A stretch of DNA of 64,000 nt from assembly GCF_902459465.1 (NCBI RefSeq), contig NC_047063.1:21087555-21151554 (forward strand), given 5' to 3'. Positions 46,358 through 56,904 of this stretch are shown here, piece after piece (the first letter of the stretch is position 1; each line of letters starts with the position of its first letter). Both the position numbers and the translations under genes were made by a program. The stretch comes from Asterias rubens. Lineage: Eukaryota > Echinodermata > Asteroidea > Forcipulatida > Asteriidae. Under the pieces are notes generated by a model. It made no database searches and was not told where the DNA came from. It was given only the letters and a program-made list of their open reading frames with translations.

Positions 46358-46666
46358 TGTGGGTTTTGAATGAAAAATGAAGAAAATAATTCGACCTAAA
46401 GATGGACAAAAAAATCCAGACGTTGCAAATCTAGCCGCACGTCGCCATTTTTGTACATTGCATAGTTTCGCAGTTTGACGACGGCTGTTTGCTGTTGATA
46501 TGCCCCAAATACTCGACTAGCAAGCGCCCTCTGTTGAGTGGTCACATTTATTATCATTATTAAAAATTCCTTGAAGACTGATCCTTTGTACAATAATTAT
46601 TAACTGTGAGTGATTTTAATAATCCCTGAAAAAAATCAATAAACTTTCAAATGCAGCACTGAAAAC
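46358..46666. other. BICD upstream region
   Basis: Non-coding sequence immediately 5' of the BICD start. It should contain the promoter and 5' UTR, but no TATA box or other core element is clear. Confidence 0.35.
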
Positions 46667-46783
46667 AAATACCCTAAAACACTTCCTGCCTGGAACTTAC
46701 TACCCGCACTACTCCGCAGTGCACCAACTCTGCAAAAATTCAAGGATCAGCTACTTAAAATTGAGTTGGCTGGATCTACATAA
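46667..46783 (+). pseudogene. LINE reverse transcriptase C-terminal fragment
   Basis: A 38-codon frame ending at a TAA at 46781-46783 reads TLPAWNLLPALLRSAPTLQ, then KFKDQLLKIELAGST. It has the W..LP....APTL..FK.QL pattern of LINE ORF2 C-termini. No RT core is nearby, so it is a 5'-truncated remnant. Confidence 0.55.
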
Positions 46784-47134
46784 ATGTAACAAAAATTAAT
46801 GTGTACCGCCTCCTTGCATCGCGCGTTCTGTACAGGATAGCCACTCCGGGTGTTTGTACAGTAGCTAACAGATGCAGATGGGAGAAATTGCGGATAAGGC
46901 GCCTTCAGACCATTCAACTCAATGGTCATATAATATGGTCTGAAAACTTGCTCTATGTTGATCCACTAGAAGGAAACGACTAATAACCTTTTGTCTTTGC
47001 CTTCTCCTTTTCCCACAGCTTCCCCCCTTAATAATGTCCATGTTGTCCATCCTCGCATGGTCAAACCAGCTCCTTGACCCCACCCCTTTGACTCCCTCAC
47101 TTTTTGCTTTCAGACTGTATTCCTCTCTATTTCC

Positions 47135-47275
47135 ACTTCACTGCTTATGTGAGACTTCGAAAAAGACTCGGCTAAAGGGTAGAAACGTCAGAGCATTTTA
47201 AAACCTTTTTTTGAGCATTTTACCATAGGTCCTTTTTTGGTTGCAAAGCAGTTTTGCAACGGGTAATTCTATCTT
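47135..47275 (+). repeat. Dispersed repeat with GAAACGTC signature
   Basis: It contains gagacttcgaaaaagactcg, tagaaacgtcagagc, gcattttaccataggtcc and ttttgcaacggg. The inverse of the same blocks (tggtataaatgc near 56916-56928, tgacgtttcaaac near 56949) is at 56905-57005. It is a dispersed repeat of uncertain class. Confidence 0.45.
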
Positions 47276-47617
47276 GTAAAATATTGGAATCGGTACATGT
47301 AGTGTAATTTTTTTCAAATAATGTGACAAAAAACATATATTGCTTCTTTTTATGTGGGTTTGCAGAGTAGACCAGTATTTTCCTTCCTCCAAGGCTGAAC
47401 TATTCTACACTCAAACGAAACAAAAAAGACATATAAGAACTGTAATCCAAACACCTGACTAATAATATAATCCTTTGAACTAAAATTTATTTATTTCTTT
47501 AGTTTTTGCAAAATTACAAAATAATAGCATTTAAGGGGCGAAAAGAACATCTTTAATTTATCACAGGCCGGTCACACAATTGAAGCATTTTATTGTATTT
47601 TAGATAGCTAAGCAACT

Positions 47618-47700
47618 TGGGCTAATTTCACAACACTACTTAATGGTAAGCGTAATCTTGTGCTAACTAAAGCAGAAAGCTTATTTCACTGGTTAGTGTT
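47618..47700. repeat. Fragment of the GGGCCC-ended foldback repeat
   Basis: gggctaatttcacaacacta, ggtaagcgtaatc and aagcagaaagctta resemble the family's subterminal sequence. One end is missing. Confidence 0.3.
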
Positions 47701-48102
47701 TCAGTTTAGCTAAAAAAAAAACAAGCAGCCAGCTTGCGCATTCACTATGGTTTTAATTTGTTGTCATTCATTAACGTACATTTAAAACCTTGCAGGGTCG
47801 TTGCTGTGCGATAAAGGCCCTTGCCCAGACTTGTCGCTACCCTTTTATTCCCTTAGTAAAAAGAAGCAGCGCTATGACATGGAAACATGCGCAGTAAGTG
47901 CAAAACCAGCCATTAAACAGCTTCATGACAATGGGCCCTGGTTCACAGAGTAACAGACCTAAACTCATTGATGTCATCGTGAACATTGAATGAAAAAAGA
48001 CAAGAAATAACTACATGTAACATGTATTACAATGTACAGAAGTCTACAGTGAAGATACACGTTATTTTGAACCCATATCCACCTTGCTGGTTACACATAT
48101 AG

Positions 48103-48252
48103 GGTGCGTTCGTTTAGCTTCCCTGGGTCGACCCCGGTGTGTGGCGTTCTTTTCTTCCAGAACGAACGTGGGTAACTATCTGCACACCTTCGTCCTGGAA
48201 AAAAACCCGCCACACACCGGGGTCGACCCGGGGAAGCTAAACAAACGCAACC
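48103..48252. mobile_element. Foldback element with GGTGCGTTCGTTTAGCTT ends, 150 bp
   Basis: The left ggtgcgttcgtttagcttcc and the inverse of the right end (ggttgcgtttgtttagcttc) extend inward through gggtcgaccccggtgtgtgg, so the arms are about 45 bp with a short loop. Non-coding. Confidence 0.85.
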
Positions 48253-48847
48253 TTAAACACTTTTCCTGCCCAGTAGCACTTATTGTTGCATTAGCAATAA
48301 ACATTCGTTATTTACCGACAGGCAAAAACTAACCAAGTAAACTGTATAATTATACCGTTGGGAAGACGTTCTCTTAAATATTACATGTAGGCGCCAACTT
48401 CTTTTATCCGTTTTATAACAGGAGACCAAGCCTCCTCCAATGAGGGCCCTGATCTGTGCAATTAACTTCCTGATAGCTGCAGAAAAACAAACTCACTTGA
48501 ATTGTTCAAGAAATTGCTAAAGACCGACTTGTTTGATAGATTGGTTTTTACTTTGGGCCATCTTTGATTTTGTTCTAAAACATCCTAGCACTTTGCAAGA
48601 AAAAACACCCTTGACACACAAGTTGTGTGCATGCTTCAATTTAGACCTCAGCTGAGGTCTCGAATTGAATTAAAATATTTTGGATATCAATATAAACCAC
48701 GATATGCACTTTTGCATTGCTTATCATCAAATATGGCGGTTGATGACGCAATGTGGACACCATTTTACCAAATCCTGACCCAAAAAAACCTTGGGTCCAA
48801 GATCATGTAAGCAGGGTCTAGCTGCTTCACTGACACTCTCTTAAACT
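48253..48847. other. TRMT10C 3' flank with LINE and MITE fragments
   Basis: A broken LINE C-terminal fragment is at about 48455-48570 (LELFKKLLKTDLFDRLVF in one frame). An M1 MITE fragment is at about 48600-48665 (acacccttgacacac and gacctcagctgaggtc). No gene is seen. Confidence 0.45.
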
Positions 48848-50281
48848 TTAGTTTTTCTCTTCAGCATTTGGAGCGACTTGGTTCTCCCTTTGCCTTGAGG
48901 GATTTTTAATGACCTTCTTTGACCTCTGAAAGGGTGGTTCATCAAGTGTTGGCCAATTGCGCGAATGCTTAGCACGACTGAAAGAATACTTTGCCGATGG
49001 CTGATGTGATCTGTCTTTGGGCATTTTACTGTCTGCATTCTGATGAGTGGTTTTGGTGAAATATTTTGGCTGTTCCGATTTAAGTCCTTCATGTTTGCGA
49101 GTTGGGACATAACTCAGCGCTTTGGTCCAGTCTCCAGAGGTGTTCAGCTCAATTAGGATTTGAATCATTTGATCCAGGGTAAGGTTCTTGCCTCCTGTAC
49201 CCCACTTAAGGAAGAGGTCAAGAGGCAAACGAGCATGATTGAGGTTGAGACGTTTAACCTTAGCAAAGGAAACACCTTTGAGGACTTTGTGACTATCGAC
49301 TAAACCACCGAGTACATACACTTTGTTCGGGTCGTACGCTCGCAAGATATTTGGAGAGTCAGATGTGAGATACACTATATCTTCAACTGGGAAGACATCT
49401 TGGACTTCACGTTCAGTTGTGGTGACCATAAGGTTCTGGAAATGTTCACTGCCAAACATCCTCCGCATCTCCCGCATAGACATGCTGTCATCTTTCAGTC
49501 CGACCCAGTGGATGTCGAACGGATCCTTAGCGAGCTTGTTTGCACCGATCGAATGCATCATCTGCTTCACCAGACTTATAATCTCCGGTCGTTTCATATG
49601 TTCATCGTAGCTGAAGTCATAAGCAATCTTTGGGCCGAACTTCATACCTGCCGCGAGACGCCAGTTCTCAAATTGGAGCATGTTGTTCGGTTGGAGCCGG
49701 ACCAAAATCCGATTCAACATAGGTTCGCTTAAATCTGGCTCCTGAGTCGGAAACTCCAGCTCTCTCTCCTCCCTCAGTTTCCGCCGTTTCTCTTTCTCCC
49801 TAAGACGGGTCTGTTCCTTCCGTGCGAGGAAAACTGCAAAACGTTTACGGCTATTTTTTGATGACATTGAACTGTAGTATTCCAAATCCGCATCGCTTAT
49901 TTTTTCTGGGACGAGGCGGCCGGCGTTTCTCATCATTTCAAGATCTAATCTAGCCGCCTGCATCTGTGCCGACTCCCCATTTTTCTGGTCGTTAACTACA
50001 GTACATTTATCATCGTCTGTATTTTCAATACTGTCTGTCTCTAAATGACCAGCAACTGTGCTGCATTTACAAAGTTGAGTTCTAATCAAAGATGGCAAAA
50101 GCCCTGACAGCTTCAAAGGTTTTTGAATTTGCCAAGTCGGGAGATAAAAGCTTGAAACTGCTCTGAGTGAACACTGAAAGGATGAGTCCTGCAAGGTGGA
50201 TTGATGCAGCTTTCCGTTTCTGCTTTTACTGAAGCAGGACCTCAGCAAGGTACAACCACAGTTCCTAAATCGATGAAACAT
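48848..50281 (-). CDS. TRMT10C: tRNA methyltransferase 10C (mitochondrial RNase P subunit 1)
   Basis: A single uninterrupted exon encodes 477 residues. TRMT10C/MRPP1 is the SAM-dependent SPOUT methyltransferase that makes m1G9/m1A9 on mitochondrial tRNAs with SDR5C1 and is the tRNA-binding part of protein-only mitochondrial RNase P with PRORP. The N-terminus (MFHRFRNCGCTLLRSCFSKS) is basic and lacks acidic residues, as a mitochondrial targeting sequence should. A charged helix rich in Arg/Lys/Glu (about 145-180) precedes the SPOUT domain at about 215-395. Its signatures are IVYLTSDSPN, KVYVLGGLVD (Asp329 lies at the conserved cofactor-site position), AKVKRLNLNHARLPLDLFL and KNLTLDQMIQILIEL. 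A basic tail of about 80 residues makes it longer than the vertebrate protein (about 400 aa). The frame stays open ten codons upstream, but the first ATG, with G at -3, is at 50281. Upstream is a 5' UTR splice acceptor. Confidence 0.95.
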   Translation of the reverse strand: MFHRFRNCGCTLLRSCFSKSRNGKLHQSTLQDSSFQCSLRAVSSFYLPTWQIQKPLKLSGLLPSLIRTQLCKCSTVAGHLETDSIENTDDDKCTVVNDQKNGESAQMQAARLDLEMMRNAGRLVPEKISDADLEYYSSMSSKNSRKRFAVFLARKEQTRLREKEKRRKLREERELEFPTQEPDLSEPMLNRILVRLQPNNMLQFENWRLAAGMKFGPKIAYDFSYDEHMKRPEIISLVKQMMHSIGANKLAKDPFDIHWVGLKDDSMSMREMRRMFGSEHFQNLMVTTTEREVQDVFPVEDIVYLTSDSPNILRAYDPNKVYVLGGLVDSHKVLKGVSFAKVKRLNLNHARLPLDLFLKWGTGGKNLTLDQMIQILIELNTSGDWTKALSYVPTRKHEGLKSEQPKYFTKTTHQNADSKMPKDRSHQPSAKYSFSRAKHSRNWPTLDEPPFQRSKKVIKNPSRQRENQVAPNAEEKN

Positions 50282-50319
50282 TGCTGCCTTTGATCCACCG
50301 AAACACTTCAAGAAATAAC
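50282..50319 (-). other. TRMT10C 5' UTR segment after a splice acceptor
   Basis: On the minus strand a pyrimidine-rich acceptor (ttttctcttttcag) ends at 50320, and the exon begins gttatttcttgaagtg before the ATG. This implies an intron in the 5' UTR and an upstream non-coding exon that I cannot place. A non-coding first exon with one coding exon is the arrangement known for vertebrate TRMT10C. Confidence 0.6.
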
Positions 50320-50591
50320 CTGAAAAGAGAAAAGTTTTAGGGCAAGTGTTTAGTGTATCATCAACACTACATTATAGCCTTGGTAGGACCATGGAGAACG
50401 TTTTAAACAGAAACGGAGACCGACAGGGACCTCCATGATGTAATAAATGAGGAAATAACTTTAAAGTGTTTATTCCATTCTATCTGGTCAAAATACCGAT
50501 CACCCAGACTTACTGCTTTTAAACCTTTGTAACCTGTTAATAAACAATGGCCAAATTTCTCCATGAACAATCATGTGATGATGTCATAGAC

Positions 50592-51357
50592 GGGTCATTC
50601 CGTGTCAAATCACCCCCCAAAAGGGCAATTTTAAACCCTGCCCTCTTCAAATTTGCTCAAATGGATGGGGTAATCGTGGGTCATTAAGCTCAAAATTTCA
50701 AGTTTCAGCTCCATCCGATAAACGGTTTTCTCGCTACGGCATGCTCTTTCTCGTTGATTTCGGTCAAAATGCACCTGACCTCCGATAGTCAAACGACCAT
50801 AAACTATATATACCACTAACCATTAGATGAAAAGGTATGTAATGTACAGTAGGCATAGTAGGGGGCGTATTCATTTGTATAGGAATAGGCAATTAGGGCA
50901 ACTTTGAGTTGAGCTTGAAAGCAAGCCAAAAATATGATATCTCTAATTTTTTGATATTGTGGAGAAAACATACGAGGGTAAATTTTCACCAAAGTTCATC
51001 GCCAGATCACAGGATCCTCCAGGTCAAATTCAAGGTCAAAGTAGAGATCAAAAGGTTATCAAACTTATAATATATCCATGTTCCTACAAAAAAAGTAATG
51101 GCAGATTTGGAAAGCTCATGTTTCCTTTCCAAGACCAAAGACACCAATTTCAACCAATTTGACCCAATGTTGACTAATTTATGGTCAGGCGCATTTTGAC
51201 CGAAAGAGCATGCCGTAGCGCAAAAACTGTTTTATCGGATGGAGCTGAAATTTGAAATTTGAGCTTGTTGTTCAGATTACCCCATTATCCATAATATTTG
51301 AGCAAATTTGAAGAGGGTAGGGTTTAACCCATTGGGTGATTTGATCTGGAATGACCC
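50592..51357. mobile_element. TIR element with GGGTCATTCC ends, 766 bp
   Basis: The left gggtcattccgtgtcaaatc and right inverse (gggtcattccagatcaaatc) are followed inward by long imperfect inverted blocks: cttcaaatttgctcaaatgg, gctccatccgataaacgg, cggcatgctctttc and cggtcaaaatgc, each with its inverse at 51182-51320. The centre is unique. It has no transposase domain, so it is a non-autonomous foldback transposon. Confidence 0.85.
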
Positions 51358-51368
51358 ATGACCAAACC

Positions 51369-51658
51369 ATAGAGTTATATATAAGGACTAGAGGGCGCAC
51401 TGGCCTATATACACGCTCTGGCATGCGCGCAGGCGGCCATTTTCTAAGTTGACAAAACTGGCATCTCACAGCGTGTTTGTGCGGCCATTTTTTAAGTTGA
51501 ACAAACAACATTGCGTGAGCGTTCAATAAAAAAAAAATCAAACGTGTATTTCATAATCAACACGCGTGCAGAATGACGCGCTTGTCATCTTGCGGTCCCG
51601 TGGCGTTTGTGCACGAAGCATCACTCGTGCGCCCTCTAGTTCTTATGTATAACTCTAT
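51369..51658. mobile_element. TIR element with ATAGAGTTATA..GAGGGCGCAC ends, 290 bp
   Basis: The left atagagttatatataaggac plus tagagggcgcac faces the right inverse (atagagttatacataagaac plus tagagggcgcac), a TIR of 32 bp with two mismatches. The interior repeats gcggccattttctaagttga and gcggccattttttaagttga. It lies 11 bp from the previous element. Confidence 0.88.
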
Positions 51659-51742
51659 CAGACCGAACAGATCGCAATCCAATATGATTGTCAAGAGAGG
51701 GCGCTGTCACCAGGCACTATTTTTAAAGACTAGAGCCCGACG

Positions 51743-51765
51743 CCCCCCCCCCCCCCCCCCCCCCC
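51743..51765. repeat. Poly-C run (23 bases)
   Basis: An uninterrupted homopolymer. A second run of 20 C is at 52726-52745. Lengths of such runs are often unreliable in assemblies. Confidence 0.95.
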
Positions 51766-51894
51766 GGTACTATTCCCCCAAGGCGCAATACAGGCGCACG
51801 CAATCACTAGCTAGAATATATTATTAGTTCACCCCACGTGCATGACATGACTGTGTTTCAGCCAACCAGAGAACAAGCAAGAGGTGTGGGATAA

Positions 51895-52026
51895 CTTTCC
51901 GTATGGCGCCACCACTTTTTCACTCATTTTTACAAAAAGGGATATAATTATCAATCAGGTAAGTTAGAATTAGATACTATATTATTTTATTTCGAATGAA
52001 AAAGTGGTGGCGCCATACGGAAACTT
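51895..52026. mobile_element. Foldback element M3 (CTTTCCGTATGGCGCC ends), copy 1
   Basis: The left ctttccgtatggcgccacca plus ctttttcac faces the right inverse at 51995-52026. The loop holds agttagaattagatactata. Further copies are at 52358-52472 and 61709-61846. Confidence 0.85.
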
Positions 52027-52357
52027 TTCCCTATCCAGTATAATATAGGCCTACTTCTACAAGTTCTAGAAACTAAACTAAGGCTATAAAATAATAACTA
52101 TGATGAACAAATACTGCCACAATTATTTACCTTTTTATTTTTTTCACGATCAAGCACGTATCATTCGCAGACCATTCGCAGCTAGCTAGAGTTAGTAGTA
52201 ATAAAGTAGCACATCACCCAGCACGCATGGCGTGAAATGTCACATGTGAGTTGGCACTCTGCCGTCTACAGAGGGGGTGCTTCCAGAAAATTATCATAAC
52301 TTTATTGATGTTTTGAGCTGGGGCAGAATCTTTAAAAGTTTTCATATTCATTACAGC

Positions 52358-52472
52358 CACCACTTTTTCATTCGTTATGAATAATAAAGTATCTAATTTA
52401 CTCTAAAAATGAGACGTTCCCCCATGTAAAAAAATGAGTGAACAAGTGGTGTCAGGATACGGAAATTTGTTT
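52358..52472. mobile_element. Foldback element M3, copy 2
   Basis: The left arm keeps ccaccactttttcattcg and the right arm acaagtggtgtcaggatacg plus gaaa. The loop shares aagtatctaattta in inverse with copy 1. The left terminus is lost. Confidence 0.65.
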
Positions 52473-54548
52473 TTCTTCTGAATCTTGCTTCGTATTTGAA
52501 AACGAATAAACCCCTTTTCTTATTTGGCCTACTATGTTTACTGTCACCACAGGTAAAAAAGTAGAAGATTAATGATTAATGTTGTCATATTATTGTAGGG
52601 GAACTTTAAAACATTTCAAGGCTCCCACTAAAAAAAAAGTTAAAGCCCACCCACAAAATAACTTTAACTTGAAGCCTAATTATTCACTCCGCTGCAGGAG
52701 GAAAGCCTCTTAACCAGTTCTCAATCCCCCCCCCCCCCCCCCCCCTGAGCTGTCTGTTGCCAAGCAATGTCCTTATGCAGAGATGCCAACATTGAATTTT
52801 AAAAAAGAGTAGCGTCTCCCAATGTTAAGGGCGAGCGCATCTTGGGCTCCCTAAACCGATCTTTCTATTACTCTCTACAATACTAATTAGCTCATTTTCA
52901 GGCATTGTTGTGAAATAACAATTACCTGTATGCATCAACAGAACAGCTACAAATGTTTATAATGGCCAGTGAAAAAAAAATTGAAAAAAACCCTGATTTC
53001 CCTCATCTTCTGACTATGTTTCAAAAATGTAACATAAAAAAGGGTGGCCTTACTTAAATGTAACATAAAAAAGGGTGGCCTTACTTAAATGTTTTTGTTT
53101 TAATGATCAGAAACGCAACAACAAGCTATTGGGAGAGTGAGGAGAGAAAAAAAAAAAAAAAAAAAAACGTGTCCGGATTTTGGGCAAAAAATACGTGTCC
53201 GTATTTTGGGCATTGTCTGGGCATTGTCTGGACATCGGCGCTACAATTACTGGTAGGAAAACATGGAAACTGTCTAGCTTAGACCTCACAGGCCACTCAG
53301 TTGAAGGTATTTTTGTTCAGAAGGTCTCCTTTTTTTTGTCGCCATTATTTCGTACTTTTTTTGCCAAGCTTCCATAAAGTACATGTACAGCCAGCGTGGG
53401 CACAATAATAGTGGATACATGAGGAATGAGGTTACTGTGACACGTTAGCTCACACAACCTCATTTCCCACGCACGTGTGCACTATTCCCCCCCATCGTGT
53501 AATAGAGATCAATGGGTACGATCTTGCAGAAATGCACTAGCGTAAAAAATGCACACTCAGCCGGCCAGCCAGCGGGGGAGGGCACGCAACAATCATGCCG
53601 TCGAGACACGTACATTGTTCGAGTGAATTCGCCGCTATTATTCAACACTGCGTTCTAAAATTAAAAGTGTTTTTTTTCTTTTCTGTTACAATTGTTTTGA
53701 TATTTTTCTTAATTTTTATTTCCACTTAATAGTTCATTAGTTGTTTGCATGTATTGTACGATTTAATACAATTATGTTGGCCGGCTTGTTTAGCGTGTTA
53801 TATTGAGTATTATCGTAGCGTCGTAGTCACGGCTCGAAATCGTATTTGCTACGCCCAAATCGTGTATGTTGGTATCTCTGCTTATGTTAAAAAGTCTCTC
53901 CATCTTCTGTTTAGTCTTCCTCTTTTTCATGATTGAAAACTTAGTTTACTTATGACAATTATGTATAGTCGCTCTAGTGAAGGCTGATAAAAAGTAATCA
54001 TAAACAGCAAAGACTGCAAACAAAAAGTGGTAAAACAAAATTGCCAAAAAAATGTAAACATACATTATTCTTGAGTCTGGTGTAAATTAAATTTAATAAT
54101 CATTTCTGATCAAAACAAATCATTGCAATGCAAAACACTTGGTAATTTCTTTTTAAAATCTATTAAAGAGGAAGAAAAGTGTCACATTCAATTTTGTGAT
54201 TCCAAAAGACAGAGAATTACAACCTCTTACCTCACACTAAACTCCAAATTTTCCAGTGCAAATTGTCAACATCCGAAGACATCTTTTTAAGAAAAATTAG
54301 TCTGTACGTTTTGGGTGCGGGAATGTTTTGGTCCATTTTTGACTTTTCAGAGTGAAAATTTAAACATGACATCATTGAATTTCAACAACTAATGGAACTT
54401 TACATTTCAATGTGGATTATTTGCCAGACAGATTTAAAGTCAAGTCTGTTTTAATTGAATATCTCTAAAGTGAACCAAAACTTCCATGTACAAAAATGTC
54501 ATCAGATGCTTTGTTATGATGTTGGCAAATTTTGCACTGGAGAGTGTC
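52473..54548. other. Gene-free stretch
   Basis: Contains the 20-base poly-C run at 52726-52745, a 31-bp tandem pair at 53025-53095 (listed) and a poly-A run at 53146-53166. No gene is supported. Confidence 0.4.
53025..53095. repeat. 31-bp tandem duplication
   Basis: aaatgtaacataaaaaaggg plus tggccttactt occurs at 53025 and 53056 without change, followed by the start of a third unit. Confidence 0.9.
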
Positions 54549-54721
54549 TTAAGCCCGGTTCATACTTCCTGCGAATGCGAATGTGATGCGAATGTTGCAA
54601 CGAATAATTCGCAGCAGCTCAACTCTGCTCAACTCACTTGCGAATATCGGTGCGAAAGGAGGGTTGTGACGTCATATTCACGTCAAATTCGCATTCGCAG
54701 GAAGTATGAACCGAGCTTTAA
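54549..54721. mobile_element. TTAA-flanked foldback element, 173 bp
   Basis: TTAA at 54549-54552 and 54718-54721. The left end gcccggttcatacttcctgc plus gaatgcgaat faces the right inverse (agctcggttcatacttcctg and on). The interior repeats the tgcgaat motif in both orientations. Non-coding. Confidence 0.88.
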
Positions 54722-55644
54722 GCAATGGCTACACCATTTTCCCCCACACACATAAGGACTCTATCAGTTGGGAAATGAGGATGGTACATCACTAAATTGA
54801 ATTTGACATTACTCTTGCTCTTCAAATAATTATGATCAATTCACAAACTTTGAACACCGTAATAAAATTACTTAATGCATAATATAGACTGGTCCATTAG
54901 GCTCCGCCCACCAAAGGAACTGTCAATCATGGCTCTACCATGTCTTGTATGGTCTTGCTTTGCCCTGCATGCACCACAGGTAAATAATTATAACCAGTTT
55001 ATATACAGCAATTTTCACAACCCTCCCCCTAAAATAACTACATTAAACAAAATCACACCGACTTCAATACATGTATATCTATCTATTTCCCTTTGTGTTT
55101 CAGTTCTGGTATACACATTACTGTGGGAACTTGGACACAATGAAACAAAGGGCCCCACAAAGAAATGTTGCTGTTAAACGGAGTTCACACGAGGGACTAA
55201 TAGAACAACAGCAAGTCCCAACAACCCTGTGTCCATGTGAGTAGGTATACACATTCAAACCGGGGACCTATAACAAAAGAGGACAATAGGGTCCACGGTT
55301 TGGGAAAGGTCCACAGTTGGAAAACAAGTACAAAACCAATAAGAGCTATAACAAACGAGGGACAATAGGAGGTCTACTGTTGCAGGCGTTATACAAGCCT
55401 GTGTGTGTGTGTGCTGCCAGTTTATTAATTAATGCTCTATGTCAAATGTGTCAGTTAAAGGAACTCTACAGAATTTGTAAGAAACAAAATCATGAAGATT
55501 ACAGATTTACATAAAACTTACACGGTCTAATTATGAATGATGATAGTAGAAAACATCCCTTGAAATAATTCTGCCTGAAACGTCATATTTGGTGAGAAAT
55601 TGATAATCTAATTTTGCGTTTCGAGTTTATCGCTCAGTGAGTGT
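54722..55644. other. Gene-free stretch downstream of EMC3
   Basis: No gene or assigned repeat. A GT microsatellite is near 55399-55411. Confidence 0.4.
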
Positions 55645-55650
55645 TTTATT
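55645..55650 (-). terminator. Candidate EMC3 polyadenylation signal
   Basis: AATAAA on the minus strand, 365 bp beyond the EMC3 stop codon. This distance is ordinary for a 3' UTR. Confidence 0.35.
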
Positions 55651-55739
55651 CATTTTTTTTTTTTTGCATCGATGTCATGCAAAATGTGTAATTGGTTTTT
55701 CTCTAATTTCTCGTGACCCAGATGGCCGATCGATCTCAA

Positions 55740-55900
55740 ACTTTTCCAGAACTAGATTTCAAGAGTTAGAACTAGTCCTAACTTAGGTTAGTCCTAGGAG
55801 ATATACAAAATGTGTGGCTAGTCCTAAGTTGGGACGAGTAACTCATCCTATAACTCAAGATAAGACTAGTCTTAACTCTTTGTGAAATCCACCCCTGGTT
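55740..55900. repeat. Foldback repeat with gttagaactagtcctaac arms
   Basis: The left tttcaagagttagaactagt plus cctaac and right gactagtcttaactctttgt plus gaaatccacc are inverses. Internal agtcctaagttgggacgag and gagtaactcatcctataac blocks are repeats of the same motif. Confidence 0.7.
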
Positions 55901-56014
55901 TGTCAGTTTATGTATGTGGTGGATTACATCTAGTGCTTACACTGCCAGCAAATGTTGTGTAAGCAAAACCAATTCTGTAATGCTCCTTTAACGGTTAGTT
56001 GATATTGAACTCTG

Positions 56015-56116
56015 TTAAGTTCTGTTGGTCATAAAGCTGTTTCTATCCACCAGTTCCTCTTCCACATTTTCCAAAGCCCACTTATGACCACAGATTTCAA
56101 GGGCTTCCCACTCCGC
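56015..56116 (-). CDS. EMC3: EMC3, exon 7 (C-terminus)
   Basis: Follows the acceptor cttttacag on the minus strand and encodes AEWEALEICGHKWALENVEE plus ELVDRNSFMTNRT, then TAA. The AEWEALE..H.WAL..VEEEL pattern is the conserved cytosolic tail of EMC3. The protein stops about 12 residues earlier than the human protein, ending without the usual FKKE-type terminus. Confidence 0.93.
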   Translation of the reverse strand, partial: AEWEALEICGHKWALENVEEELVDRNSFMTNRT

Positions 56117-56146
56117 CTGTAAAAGAGACAGAGAAAAATGAACAGG

Positions 56147-56545
56147 TTAAAGGTAGTGGACACAATTGGTTATCACTCAAAATAATGATTAGCATAAACC
56201 TTACAATGTACTAGGTAACGAGTAATGGGGAACTGTTGGTAGTATAAAACGTTGTGAGAAACGACTCCCTCTGAAGTAACGTAGTTTTCGAGAAAAAAAA
56301 GTAATTTTCTACGAATTTGATTTTAAGACATCTGATTTAGAATTTGAGGTATCGAAATCAAGCATCTGAAAGCACACAACTTCTTGTGACAAGTGAGGTT
56401 GTTTTTTCTTTCATTATTATCTCGCAACTTTGACGATCGCCTGAGCTCAAATTTTCACAGGTTTGTTAGTTTATGCATAATGTTGAGATACACCAAGTGG
56501 GAAGACTGGTCTGACACAATTACCAATAGTGTCCAGTGTCTTTAA
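56147..56545 (+). mobile_element. MITE family M1, full-length copy in EMC3 intron 6
   Basis: TTAA at 56147-56150 and 56542-56545, with aggtagtggacac and the inverse tgtccagtgtct at the ends. All internal blocks are present, including gagaaacgactccctctg, gaatttgaggtatcg and cgcaactttgacgatcg. It is opposite in sense to EMC3. Confidence 0.88.
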
Positions 56546-56904
56546 CCACTTTCCGACGGTATTACAATTTTGTTTACCGTGCCTATGCTCGGAACCAATT
56601 GCAACTTTGAAATAATTATTTTTCTGAGAAAAATGTTGTCACAAGGAAACCTAAACACTAGGGAAGTTATGCTTTTTCAGGGAGCCCTGGCTGTTCTCAT
56701 GTGTGATCTGAGGACTCTCAGAACAAGTCAAGTTCCAAGACGTTTCCTTAATTTGTCAATTAATTATTAGAGTTAGATGATAAATAAAATAGAGGTAATT
56801 GTATTTTGGGCCATCAGAATACAATTCTGAGCTTGACGTCATGTTTACAATTTGTGTTTCAATGATACATATAGAATTATTATCTGCAAACTGCTCACCA
56901 ACCA

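Noticed and set aside
49323-49732. Two plus-strand frames of about 100 codons
   Set aside because: Antisense shadows of TRMT10C.
50282-50311. Upstream non-ATG start for TRMT10C
   Set aside because: The upstream codon is TTG, not a normal eukaryotic start. The first ATG is at 50281 with a good context.
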